The notes beneath the pieces are model-generated. The model was not told where the DNA came from, searched no databases, and saw only the letters and a program-made list of their open reading frames with translations. From contig NC_091156.1 of assembly GCF_040958095.1 (NCBI RefSeq), positions 20,903,175 to 20,967,174 on the forward strand: DNA of 64,000 nt, given 5' to 3'. The stretch comes from Procambarus clarkii. Taxonomy: Eukaryota > Arthropoda > Malacostraca > Decapoda > Cambaridae. The position numbers were made by a program, and so were the translations under genes. Within the stretch, counting starts at the first letter, position 1; the number at the start of each line of letters is the position of its first letter. Positions 21,606-33,310 of the stretch are shown piece after piece.

Positions 21606-21734
21606 TTATGTTTGTTTATAGCGATGCTGAGTTATCTGCAAGAGTTTCCTCTTCCTCTCTTCAGCAGGATCGAGTGGAACGGTCACCTCAGTACAACCCA
21701 AACCACCATGTCCCATGACACAATCTGGCTGGAT
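21606..21734 (-). CDS. AGGF1: AGGF1, last exon found (C-terminus)
   Basis: After the acceptor tttattttctcag the minus strand codes 42 residues in phase 0: IQPDCVMGHGGLGCTEVTVP, then LDPAEERKRKLLQITQHRYK, QT and TAA (21606-21608). It continues straight from the G-patch exon at 24965-25064, whose donor is also phase 0. The glycine-rich first part matches the region after the G-patch (G.G..G..G). The end is shorter and different from the vertebrate C-terminus, as expected for an arthropod protein. It is the most 3' exon seen; a further exon is possible but not needed. Confidence 0.7.
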   Translation of the reverse strand: MQPDCVMGHGGLGCTEVTVPLDPAEERKRKLLQITQHRYKQT

Positions 21735-22453
21735 CTGAGAAAATAAAATAAAAATTTGAGTGAAATGGAAATGCCACTTTGTGAGGCACCTCAATAGCTT
21801 CTTTGGAGCTTAAGGCACTGGTATCAGATTGATCACCACACATTCAAGATGCCTTTCTCTTTTAAAAGCTCTAACTGTTGACTAATAGTGGTACATGCAT
21901 GAACTATGCAAGTTTAGATATGTTCAGCCAACATCTATCGGTCACCAATTCAATATGTTGGCCACTACGTGACCAACATATTGATTCCTTCAACATATTG
22001 AAGGAATGTTTTGACTGCTTGAAAACTAATCCAATGACCCTGTACAAGCCAAGAAATGTCCTGATAACACAATGTGTTATACATTGCATGTGTTATACAA
22101 TACAATGTGATACTTGTGTATACTATACTTGTGTAAATTTATGGCTAGCAACTGTGGAACTAGCATCTTGTTGCAGAGGCAAGAAGCATCTAACACTCTG
22201 AGCAGCACAGCTGTTTAACTAAACTTTTCTAATATTTTAATCTTGGAATATCCCTGAAACTGGCAGTTTACTAAGGCTATTATGAAAGCTGGTGATCATA
22301 TAACATCTGACTGACAGTTCAAGGACTAGCATTCACTACCAAGTTTCACTGGAATGCTTATTTTATATCATGTACAAATGTCGTAAGTTAAATGTCAATA
22401 CAATGAGGTATATCTTAAAAATATTAACAACAATCCTCTCAGGGGAAAAAAAA
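21735..22453 (-). other. AGGF1 intron, with two adjacent hairpins
   Basis: AT-rich intron sequence. At 21951-21961 and 21973-21983 lie 11-base inverted arms (caatatgttgg). Directly after, 21985-21993 and 21998-22006 (ttccttcaa) form a second hairpin. No transposon family is recognised until 22454. Confidence 0.45.
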
Positions 22454-24860
22454 ATTAGCATTGAATGTAATGAAATGTCTTTCTTTGGTGGTGCCTTGGT
22501 GGCTCGCTACTGCTATCTACCTGAATAGCTCTAACCAATTCAATCTATGCCAGGCCCTTGTGAGTCACTGTAAGCCTACCCAAGACAAGAGGTCAAAACC
22601 TGACACCCCCTCTAAAGAGGCACAGGGAGACTGAGTATACTAGATCACTCAGACCGTGAAAGAGCTACAATAGACAATCAGTATGGTAAATACAAAGTAT
22701 AGAAAATGAGACACCGAACTGAATGAACCACCCGAGTCTTAAAGCAGTCACTTGGTAGTTACACCTGCATGCAACCAGGAGGATGCACCTAGCAACTTGA
22801 TCCTCCATCTGACACATCAGTCCATTTAGCAAGAGGACAGAAAATTGAAGCTCCTGAAAAGGGGAAGGGAGAGTCAAGAAAGCCTTCAAGGAACCACCAG
22901 AAAGAAGCATTTCATTACATTCAACACTGGATTTTTGGGAGGACTCCCATGGTGGCTCCCAGTCGCTGTCACCACTGAGCACTAAATATAAGGGAATTCA
23001 CCAGGAGCTGAGGAGAGCTGCAGAAAGTAACCCCCCCATCCCATAGTAGGGTGAACTAGCAAAGAGTAACCTGTCCCAAAACCCCACAAGTTTGGTGTGG
23101 ATCAGACATGTTAACTAAGTACCAAACAAAAACCCTTGAGCCCAATCTGCCCCAGACATATTTGAAAACACAGCGAACAGACTCTCACTTTGCAATCATG
23201 GGCACGAAGGTAGGCCGCATGCTGGCTAAGCTTGATGACACCGCAGATGATCTGAGATAAATGGACCCCTGGAAGAAAGAACCAGGGGAAAGCAAACCCA
23301 CAAACAGAGCATCTCCCCACACACCACTAGTGGCACAGAGGTAATGGCAAACATATGTAAATGAATACTATAAATGGTGCACCCCTGGCTCAACCAACTA
23401 AGTATCAGTCACCAAAAGGACCCCTCCACCAACCAGCCAGCTTATTTTTAGCCAGAAAAGAAGGCTGCAATGAAAGAATATTACCCCCACCCAGGAGCAA
23501 AAGAGTAAAACCTCTCTTTATGAGAACACAAAACTCCCCAATATGATAAACGGAAGCAAAGGCCAATCGGGTCTACTGAAAGTCATGCAAGACAATGGAT
23601 GGGGCAAAAATGAGATGCTCTTCCCCAAAACTTTCGTACAGCTGCCTGAGGTAATGACTAAGTGATGAAGGGACTCTCCACAACCAGCCAGAGACATGCA
23701 TCCAAGCTGTAGCCAGGATGCAGATGGAAGGGAGAGGGAAGCCGACTGAGAATTCCAGGCTAGGTCCAACAAGTCCAAACCTGTGACAGAGCAATTCATC
23801 AAAAATCAGAACCTGGTGAGCTGGGAAGAACCAGATCTAAGGCTTGCAGATACACTAACTGGATGGGATCCCAAACCAGCCAGTCATCAAGGTAGTTTAA
23901 GATACGAACCCCTCATGCTCAAAGGTGGCCAACAACTATCCTGCATCAACCTAATGAACATCCAGGGAGTCAAATTCAAGTTGAATGAGAGAACTTGGAA
24001 GCAAAAAAGCAGCCAAATTCATGCTAGCCCTGTGATCCTCCACAAGAACAGGCCCAAAAAGCAAAGGCAACTGAACATGCAGATGTACATGCCTACCCTG
24101 AGACAAGGACAGCATAAACAGGCAATCCTGAAGTGGCCCAAAGGAAACACTACCCAGGAATGCCTGAAAGACAGTACTTGCCTCACATCACTCGAGGCAT
24201 CAGGTATGGCAAAAGCCATGCCAGTCTCTCGAGAAAAAGAGAGGGCTAGCAACAAACCATGGTGAATCAGGAACCTTATACTGCACCCAGAAAGAATTGG
24301 CAAAAGATGGGTCCATCAAGGAAGAGAGGTCTCAATCCTGAAGGAGAAACTGATGGATGACAATCTCTTATGTAATTAACTGGGACATAAAGAGCACTAG
24401 CAGGAATGAAGACCAAAATGACACTTTGACACAACGTACCAGGCAAAATAGCTAACACATCAGCTTGGGAGATCAAATTATTAATGGCATCCACTCGGTG
24501 GTGCACAGGTGTAACTAACGAGTTACACTAGTTACAAACACAGGTGTAACTAACGAGTTACACTAGTTACACCTGTGTTTCCCTCTGAGCTTCACACTCG
24601 GACAGATCATTTATTTCGATCTCATGTTTTCTATGTTTACCTTGCTGATTGTCTGTATTGTCTTGCTAACTTTTCTGGTGGATTTTTTTGGTCTGAGTGA
24701 TCTAGTACCTCATTCTCACTGCACATCCTGAGAGGGAGCCAGGTTTTGGCCTTTGGTCATGGTAGACTTTCCAATAACTCACAAGGCCCTGTTGTGAATC
24801 AAACTGGTTGGAGCTATCCAGGTAGCTAGCAACAGAAAGCCACAGTAGAAGCCCCTCCTA
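22454..24860 (-). mobile_element. Old, degenerate DIRS copy in an AGGF1 intron
   Basis: The left terminal repeat is recognisable at 22454-22620 (agcattgaatgtaatgaaat; cacaggga), an ICR-like block at 22888-22975 (catttcattacattcaacac then tggatttttgggaggactcc), and a right terminal remnant at 24725-24860 (gagggagccaggttttggcc, ggttggagctatccaggtag). Between 23560 and 24300 the minus strand has broken pieces matching the RT, RNase H and gag parts of the other copies (for example aaccagccagtcatcaaggt at 23875). Nothing is open. It is much more diverged than copies B, D or N. Confidence 0.75.
24504..24578. repeat. 33-bp direct duplication ending in a 15-bp hairpin
   Basis: The 33 bases starting cacaggtgtaactaacgagt occur at 24504-24536 and 24539-24571. 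The second copy with its flank forms inverted arms: acacaggtgtaacta (24538-24552) and its complement at 24564-24578, round an 11-base loop. It sits inside the old DIRS copy. Confidence 0.85.
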
Positions 24861-24946
24861 GAAACAACAATACATCCCTAACCAATGACAACAGAGTACA
24901 AAACATGGCACGAGACAATGCAAAAACAAATACAAATTTTTTGTCA

Positions 24947-25078
<132 letters not shown>

Positions 25079-25144
25079 TTATGGAAGTGGGTATTAGTAA
25101 CAACTTAATGACAAATATTAATTCTTACAAAATATAATTAACAA

Positions 25145-25485
25145 TTAACCCATGGGTTGTGCACTAGAATTTCCATGACAACCGCATCTGTACACAAGAA
25201 AATTATCTGATTATTTTAATTTTACTTTTTAATATTAAAATGTATCTCCTGATCACGGGAAAATTAAACAAAAAAATTTATGTGACTTACTTTGATCATG
25301 TCGGAGGAATGGAAATTTCGTGAAGCTGTCATGATTCATGAGAATTCATGAAGCAATTGCCCATAGAAGTTTCCTGGCCAGGAGTGGGTTGGGAATTGCC
25401 ATGAAGATATTTTTACATATTTATTTCATTATCATTGATTTGTTATTTCACTTTTTTTTTTTTTGCAGTAATATTATTATTCAAT
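25145..25485. mobile_element. One half of a TTAA-type element, relative of 28020-29585
   Basis: TTAA at 25145-25148 is followed by CCCATGGGTTGTGCACTAG. The next 330 bases run parallel to 28020-28345: cacgggaaaattaaacaaaa, gggaattgccatgaagatat, then a T run and ttgcagtaatattattattc. The resemblance stops near 25485, so this copy lacks the tandem array and the far end. Confidence 0.6.
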
Positions 25486-25499
25486 AGTTTCCTCCATGT

Positions 25500-26515
25500 T
25501 GACCAGATGGAGGAAACACATCAGACCCAATTACCGGCACCACAGAGGACCCACCTAGGTGAAGCCCTGGCCCTACCCCTATAGGAAGGCCTAGCCTGAA
25601 GGCCTAGCCCTTCCAGATACACAGCAGATCAGAAACAGGATGGCAACTCACCGAGGAAGGTGACAAGAACTGAGCAAAAATCTCAGGAAAGAGCAGAGGA
25701 CAAAAAGGAGAAGTTGAAACACGAGCCAGGGTCCATGCTGAGTCCAAAGAATGAGTCAGCACAGCTTGTCGACACGAGAGAAGGGAGGTGAAAAACAAAG
25801 AAACTGCCTCCCGGAGGATTAGAGCATCTATATCTTAAGCATGACCGCTGATGCCAAAGCAGCGGGGACAAAAAATCCTGCAAAAGGAACCTTACAGAGT
25901 GCTCCCACGAACTCCAAAAGCCAATCAGAATACAGCTCCAAGAGTCTCAAGAATCGCACGATAGAAGCTAAGCGCACGCAGATATGAAAATTGGCAGCCA
26001 CCGGTTATGGGGATAGTCGCAAGGCAGCCGATTGATGGGGAACCTAAGCATGCAACTGCACAAGACCAATATCACAGAAAAGGGCAGGTGTCAAGAGACT
26101 CGCACTGAGGGACTCCAGACAGCACCCCAGAAAAACTGCAACACATGAGACACTTCCCGCCAATCAAGAGTGCAGTTACGGCAAAAACTGCGCCAGGCCC
26201 CTAGCAAAAACAATGGACAGGCAGGATGACTCCGGAACATCGTAACACTCCCAATAAGGGGAAGAAGAGCCAAACTCAAAAGAGGTCAGATCCATAACTG
26301 AGGCGGAACCAGGTCACGCAGGAGGTAAGCATCAAGCATCTCTCAAGCCTCTGCTGGGGGGAAAACCTGGGAGCATCGAGAACCTCCGGAAGGATGAATT
26401 CGGAGTGCCCAGGGGTACCAAGAAACGAAGCCTGGGGAAAGCCCCGCTTAACTCAAACTCATGCAAGGAAGGGGGGATAAGAAAACCCCCGGATTGACAA
26501 CATCTTAGGTAATTA
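25500..26515 (-). mobile_element. DIRS fragment (gag region) in an AGGF1 intron
   Basis: The minus strand at 26279-26091 reads PACPLFLLGAWRSFCRNCTL then DWREVSHVLQFFWGAVWSPS. This parallels WLADCPLFVLDACHSFCRFR and EWREASTVVQVFLGGNLGYL of copy A. Further pieces at 25600-25880 match the next part of gag. It has no terminal repeats and many stops. It fills most of the 1.75-kb intron between two AGGF1 exons. Confidence 0.7.
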
Positions 26516-26811
26516 CACCAATCCTCTTTCTCCTCTATATGTCACACATTCTTGACTTGTACAACCTGGAAGTCTTCAAGCCCAGTTCACTCTTATATTA
26601 ACGTTTAGGCTTTATGCCAGGTAGTCAGTCAGCTCACTGAATATCATTAATGTCCTAGATATTTTCCAATGCAAATTTACAAACTCATATATTTAAATAT
26701 GAATTCATTAAAGATTTACCAAATATTGTATGCTGTTAAACTCAGATTTTTAAATATGGTAATGCACGACTTGAACGTTTACGTTACTAATCATTTTAAT
26801 TCTGTACTTAC

Positions 26812-27025
26812 GTGTCAGTTGATGCTACTTCCGTTTTTTCATATGGATTATCAGAACCAATTTCTTTCAACCGTTTCAAAGCTCGATCATTGTACTGTCC
26901 ATCAATGGCAGACGGTTCACCTTTAGCTGCAACTGCATATTTTTTTCGAAGAGCTTTTAACTGCTTCTTCCTGGCCTTTTCTCGTGACCTGGCATCCTTG
27001 AAGGATGTTATGGTTCCTCCTGTTT
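26812..27025 (-). CDS. AGGF1: AGGF1, lysine-rich exon between FHA and G-patch
   Basis: A 214-base exon lies between the acceptor cttgaaacag and a strong donor, gtaagt (26811 down). A second acceptor 6 bases inside keeps the same frame. It codes ETGGTITSFKDARSREKARK, KQLKALRKKYAVAAKGEPSA, IDGQYNDRALKRLKEIGSDN and PYEKTEVASTDT, highly charged. AGGF1 proteins have the same stretch before the G-patch (basic helix, K(K/R)KYGL, YKDRA.KRR..VGS). Phase 1 at the start and phase 2 at the end match the neighbours exactly. Confidence 0.85.
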
Positions 27026-27420
27026 CTGTTTCAAGTATTCACAAATTAAGGATATTAATAAGAACTTTAATTTCTTAGAATATACTGTACAGGAAATATA
27101 CACAATAATAAATGACTAGAAATTTCATAAAGGAAAATAACAAAATAAGGTTTAATCAGAAAGATACCATTTCATAGCCAGCACATTCTGTCACAACCTA
27201 AGCTGTGGCAATATCCTTAAAAACACAATGATCAGAAATTTATCCTCATATCAGAAAATTAACAAGTTCTATCAATAATTCAATAATGTACCTTAGAAGT
27301 TAAAAGATTAATACAATATTATGGTACTGATGTTATTACTTAGTTCTATAGTGAAGTAATCTTCTGTTTCAATTATGACTTTAATTAATGGCAGCATCCA
27401 TCCATAACAAAGCCAAAATA
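27026..27420 (-). other. AGGF1 intron, unassigned
   Basis: AT-rich and without recognised repeats, up to the left end of DIRS copy D. Confidence 0.5.
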
Positions 27421-27925
27421 AAAAACCAGCATTGAATGTAATGAAACACCATTCTCTGGTTGAGACCCTGGAGGCTCCCTGGAGTTTATCGGGCTGATGT
27501 ATGTTATATTAGACCGCGATATTAGCTAAGGAGTTCAGACCTACCAGGGACCAGCACCAGAACCTGGCCCCTTCAGAGAGGTTTCAGGGAGCGATGGCCC
27601 TGGAAAACCCCCTTGTGGATGGGGGTTTTCCTTATCTGCCATCGACCAGGGTTAGGCACCCAGAAAGGTAGGCATAACAAAACAAACCCCACATGGTAAA
27701 AAACTAAAACAGAAAACCGAACAGAGGTAGAAACTCCCTACAATTCCAAGGAAACAAGCAAACATCACACTTTACTGCCGCGCCAATCGTCCGCGCAGCC
27801 CTCCTCGCCCCGAGAGGGGGACGGGGGGGAGCCCCAAATCTCACCGCGCCGGATGCTTAGCATCAGTTCGGAAGCTAAGCTTCAAACAACACGAAAAAAC
27901 CACCGACCGGTGTGAGGGAGGATTG
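27421..27925. repeat. Left terminal repeat of DIRS copy D
   Basis: Starts aaaaccagcattgaatgtaa and is the inverse of 37975-38418 except for the first 45 bases or so. Shared words include ctgccatcgaccagggttag and aacaaaacaaaccccacatg. Confidence 0.85.
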
Positions 27926-28017
27926 CCAGGGAGCCTCAGGGGCTCACCCAGAGAATGGCGTTTCATTACATTCAACGCTGGTTTTCTGTGAGGAGCCTCT
28001 ACGACTCCCTGGAGCTT
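27926..28017. other. Internal complementary region (ICR) of copy D
   Basis: It reads ccagggagcctcaggggctc ... tttcattacattcaacgctg gttttctgtg ... ggagctt. This is the reverse complement of the right terminus joined to the left terminus. In DIRS elements this region is the template that completes the ends of the circular intermediate. Confidence 0.75.
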
Positions 28018-28019
28018 AA

Positions 28020-29585
28020 ACCTTACACTGCTCAGGGGTCCTGGGGACATTTACACCCCTGTGCGCAAGAAAAAAAAAATTCAAAATTTTTTTTTTGTCT
28101 TCTAAACATGTTAATTTGTGTCCCCTGAGCACGGGAAAAATAAAAAAAAAATCGTAGGTGACACATTTTGGGCGCAATTGACCGAGGAAGTCTGGCAAAA
28201 AGTGGGCGTTGACAGAGCGGTCGTCAGACCCAGTCAGCGTCACCCGCGCTGACAGGTGGGAGTTGCCACAAAGATATTATTACCTAATTGTTTCAATGTC
28301 TCCGATTGATTTTTTCTTGTTTTTTTTGCAGTAATATTATTCAATAGTGTGTATTGTAATAAATTTACATAATAAAAGTGGTGAATAATCGCTATACTCA
28401 AAAGTATAATGTGCATATTAGTGATTCAATTATTATGTTTATAAAACAATAAACAAATAGTTTTGCTGCTATTACACTCTATACACAGGTTATATATAAG
28501 TATCTGCATGTTTTGGTCACCATAACGAACCACTGAGTTGGTATTGAGTCGAAAAGCAACGAGGAGTTACCGCCACACATCAGCCAGCCACTCGCTGCCA
28601 CTCCCTCAGCACACGCACTAAACTTTCTTCCCCAACAATACCAGTTGTGGTGTTATTACACTATATACAGACGTTAAATATAAGTATGTATATATTTTGT
28701 TCACCACAACTGTACAGCTAAGCTGATATAGTTAATTCAGGCACTAAGAGTCGTCGCTATACACAGATGGCGGCTGGCGGGGATCCCTCACTCATTCAAG
28801 GTCACACGCACTAAACTTTCTCCCCCAACAATACTGTTTGCAGTGTTATTACCCTATATACACATATTATATATAAGTATCTACATGTTTTATGCACCGT
28901 AACTGTACACCTAAGCTTGTAGTGCACCCAAAGAGCATAGTGGCCACCCTCTAAACAGATCGTGCAGACGACGTCACCTCCGTCACCCATATGGCTCCTC
29001 CCAGCATAATCCTTTTGCTGTTATTACACTAATACACACATTAGATATAAGTATCTACATTTGTGTTCACCATAGAGAACCACTGACCTGGTATGGTGAA
29101 TGCAAACAATAACAGGTGGCCACACAGTCAGTAAACGATGCTGTCTCCCTCCGTCTCTCAGCATCACTCCTCCCACAGCGCTAATTATTACAACAATCCT
29201 GCTATTATCACAACCCTGGTTATTTATATCACAGTCATGGGTCATCTGTAATATTGTCATCGCTAAATAATAACAATTATATATATATTTTGACATTTTT
29301 CGGCGATGCTGTGGTCACAAGCTGAACAGCAATGCTGTTCGCTCATGCTGCGTGCGCCAGCCTTGGTTGCTCCAACAGTACTGTGCCTCTCACACCTGAG
29401 AATATTGCCCACAATTTAAAAAAAAATGGCGTCTGTTTACAAGAGCCCCGAGGAAGCTACTGTGAACCCCGTGTAGCCGCGGGCCATTTGAATCGGGCCT
29501 GGCACCCTATGGCGTATATATACGCCATGCGCACCGTGGGACATGTTACTCAGGGCGTATATATACGCCATGCGCAGTTTTAGGG
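28020..29585. mobile_element. TTAA-flanked (piggyBac-type) non-autonomous element with internal tandem array
   Basis: TTAA lies on both sides (28016-28019 and 29586-29589). The left end reads ACCTTACACTGCTC and the right end, on the other strand, CCCTAAAACTGCGC, about 10 of 14 alike. Removing the element and one TTAA restores the DIRS junction gagcttaatacccaaagag, seen without an insert at 43240 and 30798. Inside are the half shared with 25145-25485, an array of about 185-bp units (28455-29240), and near the right end two copies of the palindrome ggcgtatatatacgcc (29514-29529 and 29563-29578). No transposase is present. Confidence 0.8.
28455..29240. repeat. Diverged tandem array, about 4-5 units of 177-190 bp
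   Basis: Each unit contains a phrase like gttattacactatatacaca, then ttatatataagtatctacat and ttttgttcaccataactg. Units begin near 28461, 28648, 28832, 29009 and (weak) 29200. Many units carry acgcactaaactttctcccc. The array is inside the TTAA element. Confidence 0.7.
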
Positions 29586-29589
29586 TTAA

Positions 29590-30200
29590 TACCCAAAGAG
29601 AAGGAAAAGAAAGGGCTGACCCGGGAGGCGGCTGCCACAAACTCCGCAATGCGAATCCGAGACAACAGGCTGCAACCTGTGACCCAAGGCAACACAAGAA
29701 CGCACAGGAGCAGACACACGTGCAAAGACTGGGTGGCCAGGAACCTGTGCGACCCCCAAATCCTCGCGCCCAAAATGAGCCCTTGACATCACCAACACAG
29801 CAGCGAAAGCTGCAAACGTCCGAACGGCACGAGTGCAAGGATAGACCGCAGGGTGGTAGATTTAAAAACTCTGGTAGACTTGGGAGACCCAAGCCCTGAA
29901 ACAGGGAACGAGGGGAACCGGATCAACCCAAAGCGCATCCCCAGTCAAGGTATGCGGGTAACGGCAAAGAGCCGCAACCGGACAACAGCACCCCCCGGCC
30001 GAACCAACCATCCATCAATAACCAAAGGACCCCTCCGGAAAGCAGCCGTCTCAACTGTCGCCAGAAGAATGGAGAAAGGCTACAAACGTACAAACCTACT
30101 ACCAGTACCAAAACAGCAGAAACCCCTGCACCAGAAGAGAGCCAGAAGCTCCCTGACCCGACCCACAGAGGCCCATGTCAACAAAATATGGCCTATGAAA
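29590..30200 (-). pseudogene. DIRS tyrosine recombinase, C-terminal part (copy D)
   Basis: Minus-strand frames near 29830-29590 give DVRKFAAFAAVL followed by shifted equivalents of SWADIRAQGFWRS and LAARYL. This is the H..R...............W...........Y box of DIRS tyrosine recombinases, the enzyme that inserts the circular DNA. Several frameshifts separate the pieces. The N-terminal half is found beyond nested copy B, from 36195. Confidence 0.6.
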
Positions 30201-30660
30201 AAACCAGCGTTGAATGTAATGAAACTCCATTTTCTGGGTGAGCCCCGGAGGCTCCCTGGAGCTTATCGGGATAATGTATGTTATGTTAGACTGGGACATT
30301 AGCTAAGGAGTTCAGACCTACCAGGGACCAGCGCCAGAACCTGGCCCCTTCAGAGAGGTTTCAAGGAGCAATGGCCCTGGAAAACCCCATATGGTTGGGG
30401 GTTTTCCTTATCTGCCATCGACCGGGGTTAGGCACCCAGAAAGGTAGGCGTAACAAAACAAACCCCACATGGTAAGAAACTACAACAAAAACCGAACAGA
30501 GAGGTAGAAAACTCCCTACAATCCCCAGGAAACTAGCAAACAAGCAAACATCACACTTTACTGCCGCGCCGATCGTCCGCGCAGCCCTCCCCACCCCGAG
30601 AGGGGGAGGGGGTAGCCCCGGACCTACCGCGCCGGCTGCCAAGCTCCAGTTCGGAAGCTA
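30201..30660. repeat. Left inverted terminal repeat of copy B
   Basis: Begins aaaccagcgttgaatgtaat. The first 45 bases are unique to this end. From ggctccctggagcttatcgg on it is the inverse of the right end (35770-36170). Confidence 0.9.
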
Positions 30661-30708
30661 AGCTTCAACCAACGCAAAAAAAACGCCGACCGGGGGGAGG
30701 GAGGGTTT

Positions 30709-30800
30709 CCAGGGAGCCTCCGGGGCTCACCCAGAAAATGGCGTTTCATTACATTCAACGCTGGTTTTCTGTGGGGAGCCCCTACGGCTCCCTGGAGCTT
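30709..30800. other. Internal complementary region of copy B
   Basis: The first 60 bases are the reverse complement of the left terminus (30201-30260), and the next 30, from ttttctgtggggagccccta on, are the reverse complement of the right terminus. Together they mirror a right-end/left-end circle junction, the hallmark that separates DIRS from other retrotransposons. It lies at the 3' side of the minus-strand genes, where DIRS elements carry it. Confidence 0.85.
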
Positions 30801-31540
30801 CATGCCCAAAGAGAAGGAAAAGAAAGGGCTAACCCGGGAGGCGGCCGCCACAAACTCTGCAACGCAAAGCCAAGACAACTGGTCGCAAACCTGCGACCCA
30901 AGGCATCAAGAACGCCCAAGAACAGACGCACATATGGATGGGCGGCCAAAAACCTGCGCAACCCACAAATCCCTGCGCCCGAAATGAGCCCGAGACGTCA
31001 CCAACACAGCAGCAAAAGCTGCAAACGTCTGAACAGCACGGGCGCAAAGACAGACCGCAGGCTGGAAGAAGGAAAACACTGCGGACGACCTGGGAGACCC
31101 GAGCCCTGAAAACAGGGAACGAAGGAACCGGATCAACCACAGCGCATCCCCAGACACGGTACGCCGGCAACAGCAAAAAGCACAACCGGACAACACAGGA
31201 CGCACCCCCCCGGCCAAACCAATCAAGTACCAATACCCCAAGAACCCCTCCGGAAAGCAGCCGTCTCGACCGTCGCCAGGACAGAGAAAGGCTGCACACC
31301 TATAAAGCTACCACCAGTACCAAAGAGCAGGAAACTGAACCGAAGGGGCTACCACAAACTGAAGGGAAGATAAGAAGGCACCCTGAACAAGGACCAGGAT
31401 GGCTCAGGCGACGCATGAGCAGGCCGGAGGGGAAACAAAACACGAGAAAACGTAAGAAACGTCATACTGTCTCCAAGACGAAGCTCGCAGGTGGGACACC
31501 GTCAACAAAGCCACCTTAACACCATAGAGATGGTGATACC
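30801..31540 (-). pseudogene. DIRS tyrosine recombinase (copy B), broken and shortened
   Basis: Pieces in different frames: FVDGVPPASFVLETV near the start (31500), the RVGEL-type block region near 31320, and VQTFAAFAAVL then WADIRAQGF-like residues near 31050-30930. Compared with copy D at 36300-36520, about 200 bases of the N-terminal half are missing near 31450 (after aacaaaacacgagaaa). Not functional. Confidence 0.6.
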
Positions 31541-33260
31541 CGCGTCAAAATACCAGACGCGAAGAGCCAAGGAGAAGGTCGAACCAGTCACGGACAGGAC
31601 CGATTCGGCCTGCCGAAAGAGGCGAAGCCTCAGGAAAAACGCCCCGGGTACGGACACCTATCAAGCAGCGTCTGAAAAGAAGGCCGGGCCGGCCACCATG
31701 GAACCATAAGGACTGTTCTCGTGGGAATGGGCTGCAACCGAGCCAGAACCCGAAGCAACAGCTGGACCGGGAGAAGAGGAACAGGTACCCCCCACCTCGA
31801 CCAGTCCTGCCGAAAGCCTCCACCGGGAAGTCCTCGCAGGTGGGAAGGACGCCACAAAATGGGCGACGCCTAGACCACGCTGACCCGAAGACGGCCATGG
31901 CCAGGAGTCCATATGCCCGACAGAGCCAACAAAACGAATCGGCGACGACTGGCCAACCCACGAAGAGGAATGAACCGAGACAGCTGTCCGCCAGGACGCA
32001 GGACACACCCCGGACACGAACCACACGGTTAGCCAAACCCCAGTGGTTCCGGCAAGAACCAAAAGAGAACAGTCCAAACAGAGCTGAATGGTAGAGTACC
32101 TAGTGACCCAAACCCTCCGAAGCGCAAACCAGACAGCCATGAACACCCGAACCGTGCTGTGAGCCCGACGGACAGACAGACTCCATCAACCTCGGCCAAC
32201 CTGGTGAGCACTGGTCATAAAGCCCCAGCCGAGAGACGACCCGTCCGTGAACACATCGAGCGAAGGCTCGGGGAGGTGCCAAGGCACGGAACCCCGAAAA
32301 CCCCAAAGAGGAAGCTGGTGACGCAGCACCAACACAAGATCCCCGGAGGAACCCAAGGAATGCAAGAGGCGGAAGGGGAGTCTCCGCAGGAACCAACCGA
32401 CGCCGTAGCCAAACCCGACTCTGCAGGCAGACAAGCACGCCGAAGTGCAGACTCCCGCACAACTGCCCAAGCAACCGCTGAGCAACCCGGGACCCCCTCC
32501 TGAACAGCCAAAGGCAGGACCACAGCCGCAGTAACACTTCTGGAGGGAAGACAATGAGGGGCCCAAGAGCCTTAAACAAGGCCCAGGTCCGAACCCGGGA
32601 CAGAAACAGATGGAAAAACCTCCAGATCACCAGGAAACCAAACCCAGCGATCTGGAAAGAACTATCCCCTGGCGAGCAGACAAGCGGACCGACTGGGAGC
32701 CCACACCAGCCAGTCGTCGAGGTAGGCCAGACACCGAATCTCAGACGCAGACAGGGCACTAAGATCCGATAAAGATGCAGAGAGTATACAAAGTGCCCAT
32801 TACAAAATGGGGAAGGCAATAAAAACAGCAAACCTGAAGCCCCACCACCAACCGTGCTAGCCCCAGAAAAACTGGAGAGGAACGTGCCAAGAAGTGACCA
32901 GGAGGTCCAGTGCCACCATCCATGCACCCGGCCCCAACAGAATCCGAACAGGAGACAACAGTCCTCCGAGGAGGGCAGAGGATCCAGGGCGCAGACTGAA
33001 GAAGTCCAGAAGAACTGCAGACTGAGAAAAGCGCATGACTGCAAAGAGCAGACGGGAAGCCCAGAAGGATGGGGCGGATCGACCACGCCCCACGAAGAGG
33101 ACATGACGAAGCGCAGAGGAAGAAGCCCACCCCGCCAGCTCTGAACCCCCCCAAGGGGGAGAAGCCGTCCTCCGACGCCAGCAGAGGCCGGAAGACAACC
33201 CAAAGCGCCCACCAACAGCGGGACCATGCGAGAGGCAACAGAGCAAGCTGCTCCCCCAGC
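31541..33260 (-). pseudogene. DIRS reverse transcriptase-RNase H (copy B), frameshifted
   Basis: RT: ILLGPGAWMVALDL near 32920, then LAYLDDWLVWA at about 32700-32730 with both catalytic aspartates kept (codons at 32713-32724). RNase H: DVFTDGSSLGWGF (32270-32230), the motif with the first catalytic Asp, and FMAVWFALRRVWVTR with LCLDCSLLV (32146-32050). The end, QDWSRWG then LLRVLARL and WPARPSF (31800-31690), is a segment conserved in DIRS polymerases. At least four frameshifts break it. A long minus frame at 33227-32100 is only a shadow of this gene. Confidence 0.8.
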
Positions 33261-33310
33261 GCCCAGTCAACAGAGAAGGGAACAGAACCCCTTCCGAAAG
33301 AAAAAGTACA

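Noticed and set aside
32100-33227. Open minus frame of 375 codons
   Set aside because: It overlaps the RT-RNase H gene of copy B in the wrong frame. The catalytic LAYLDDWLVWA and DVFTDGSS motifs are in other frames.
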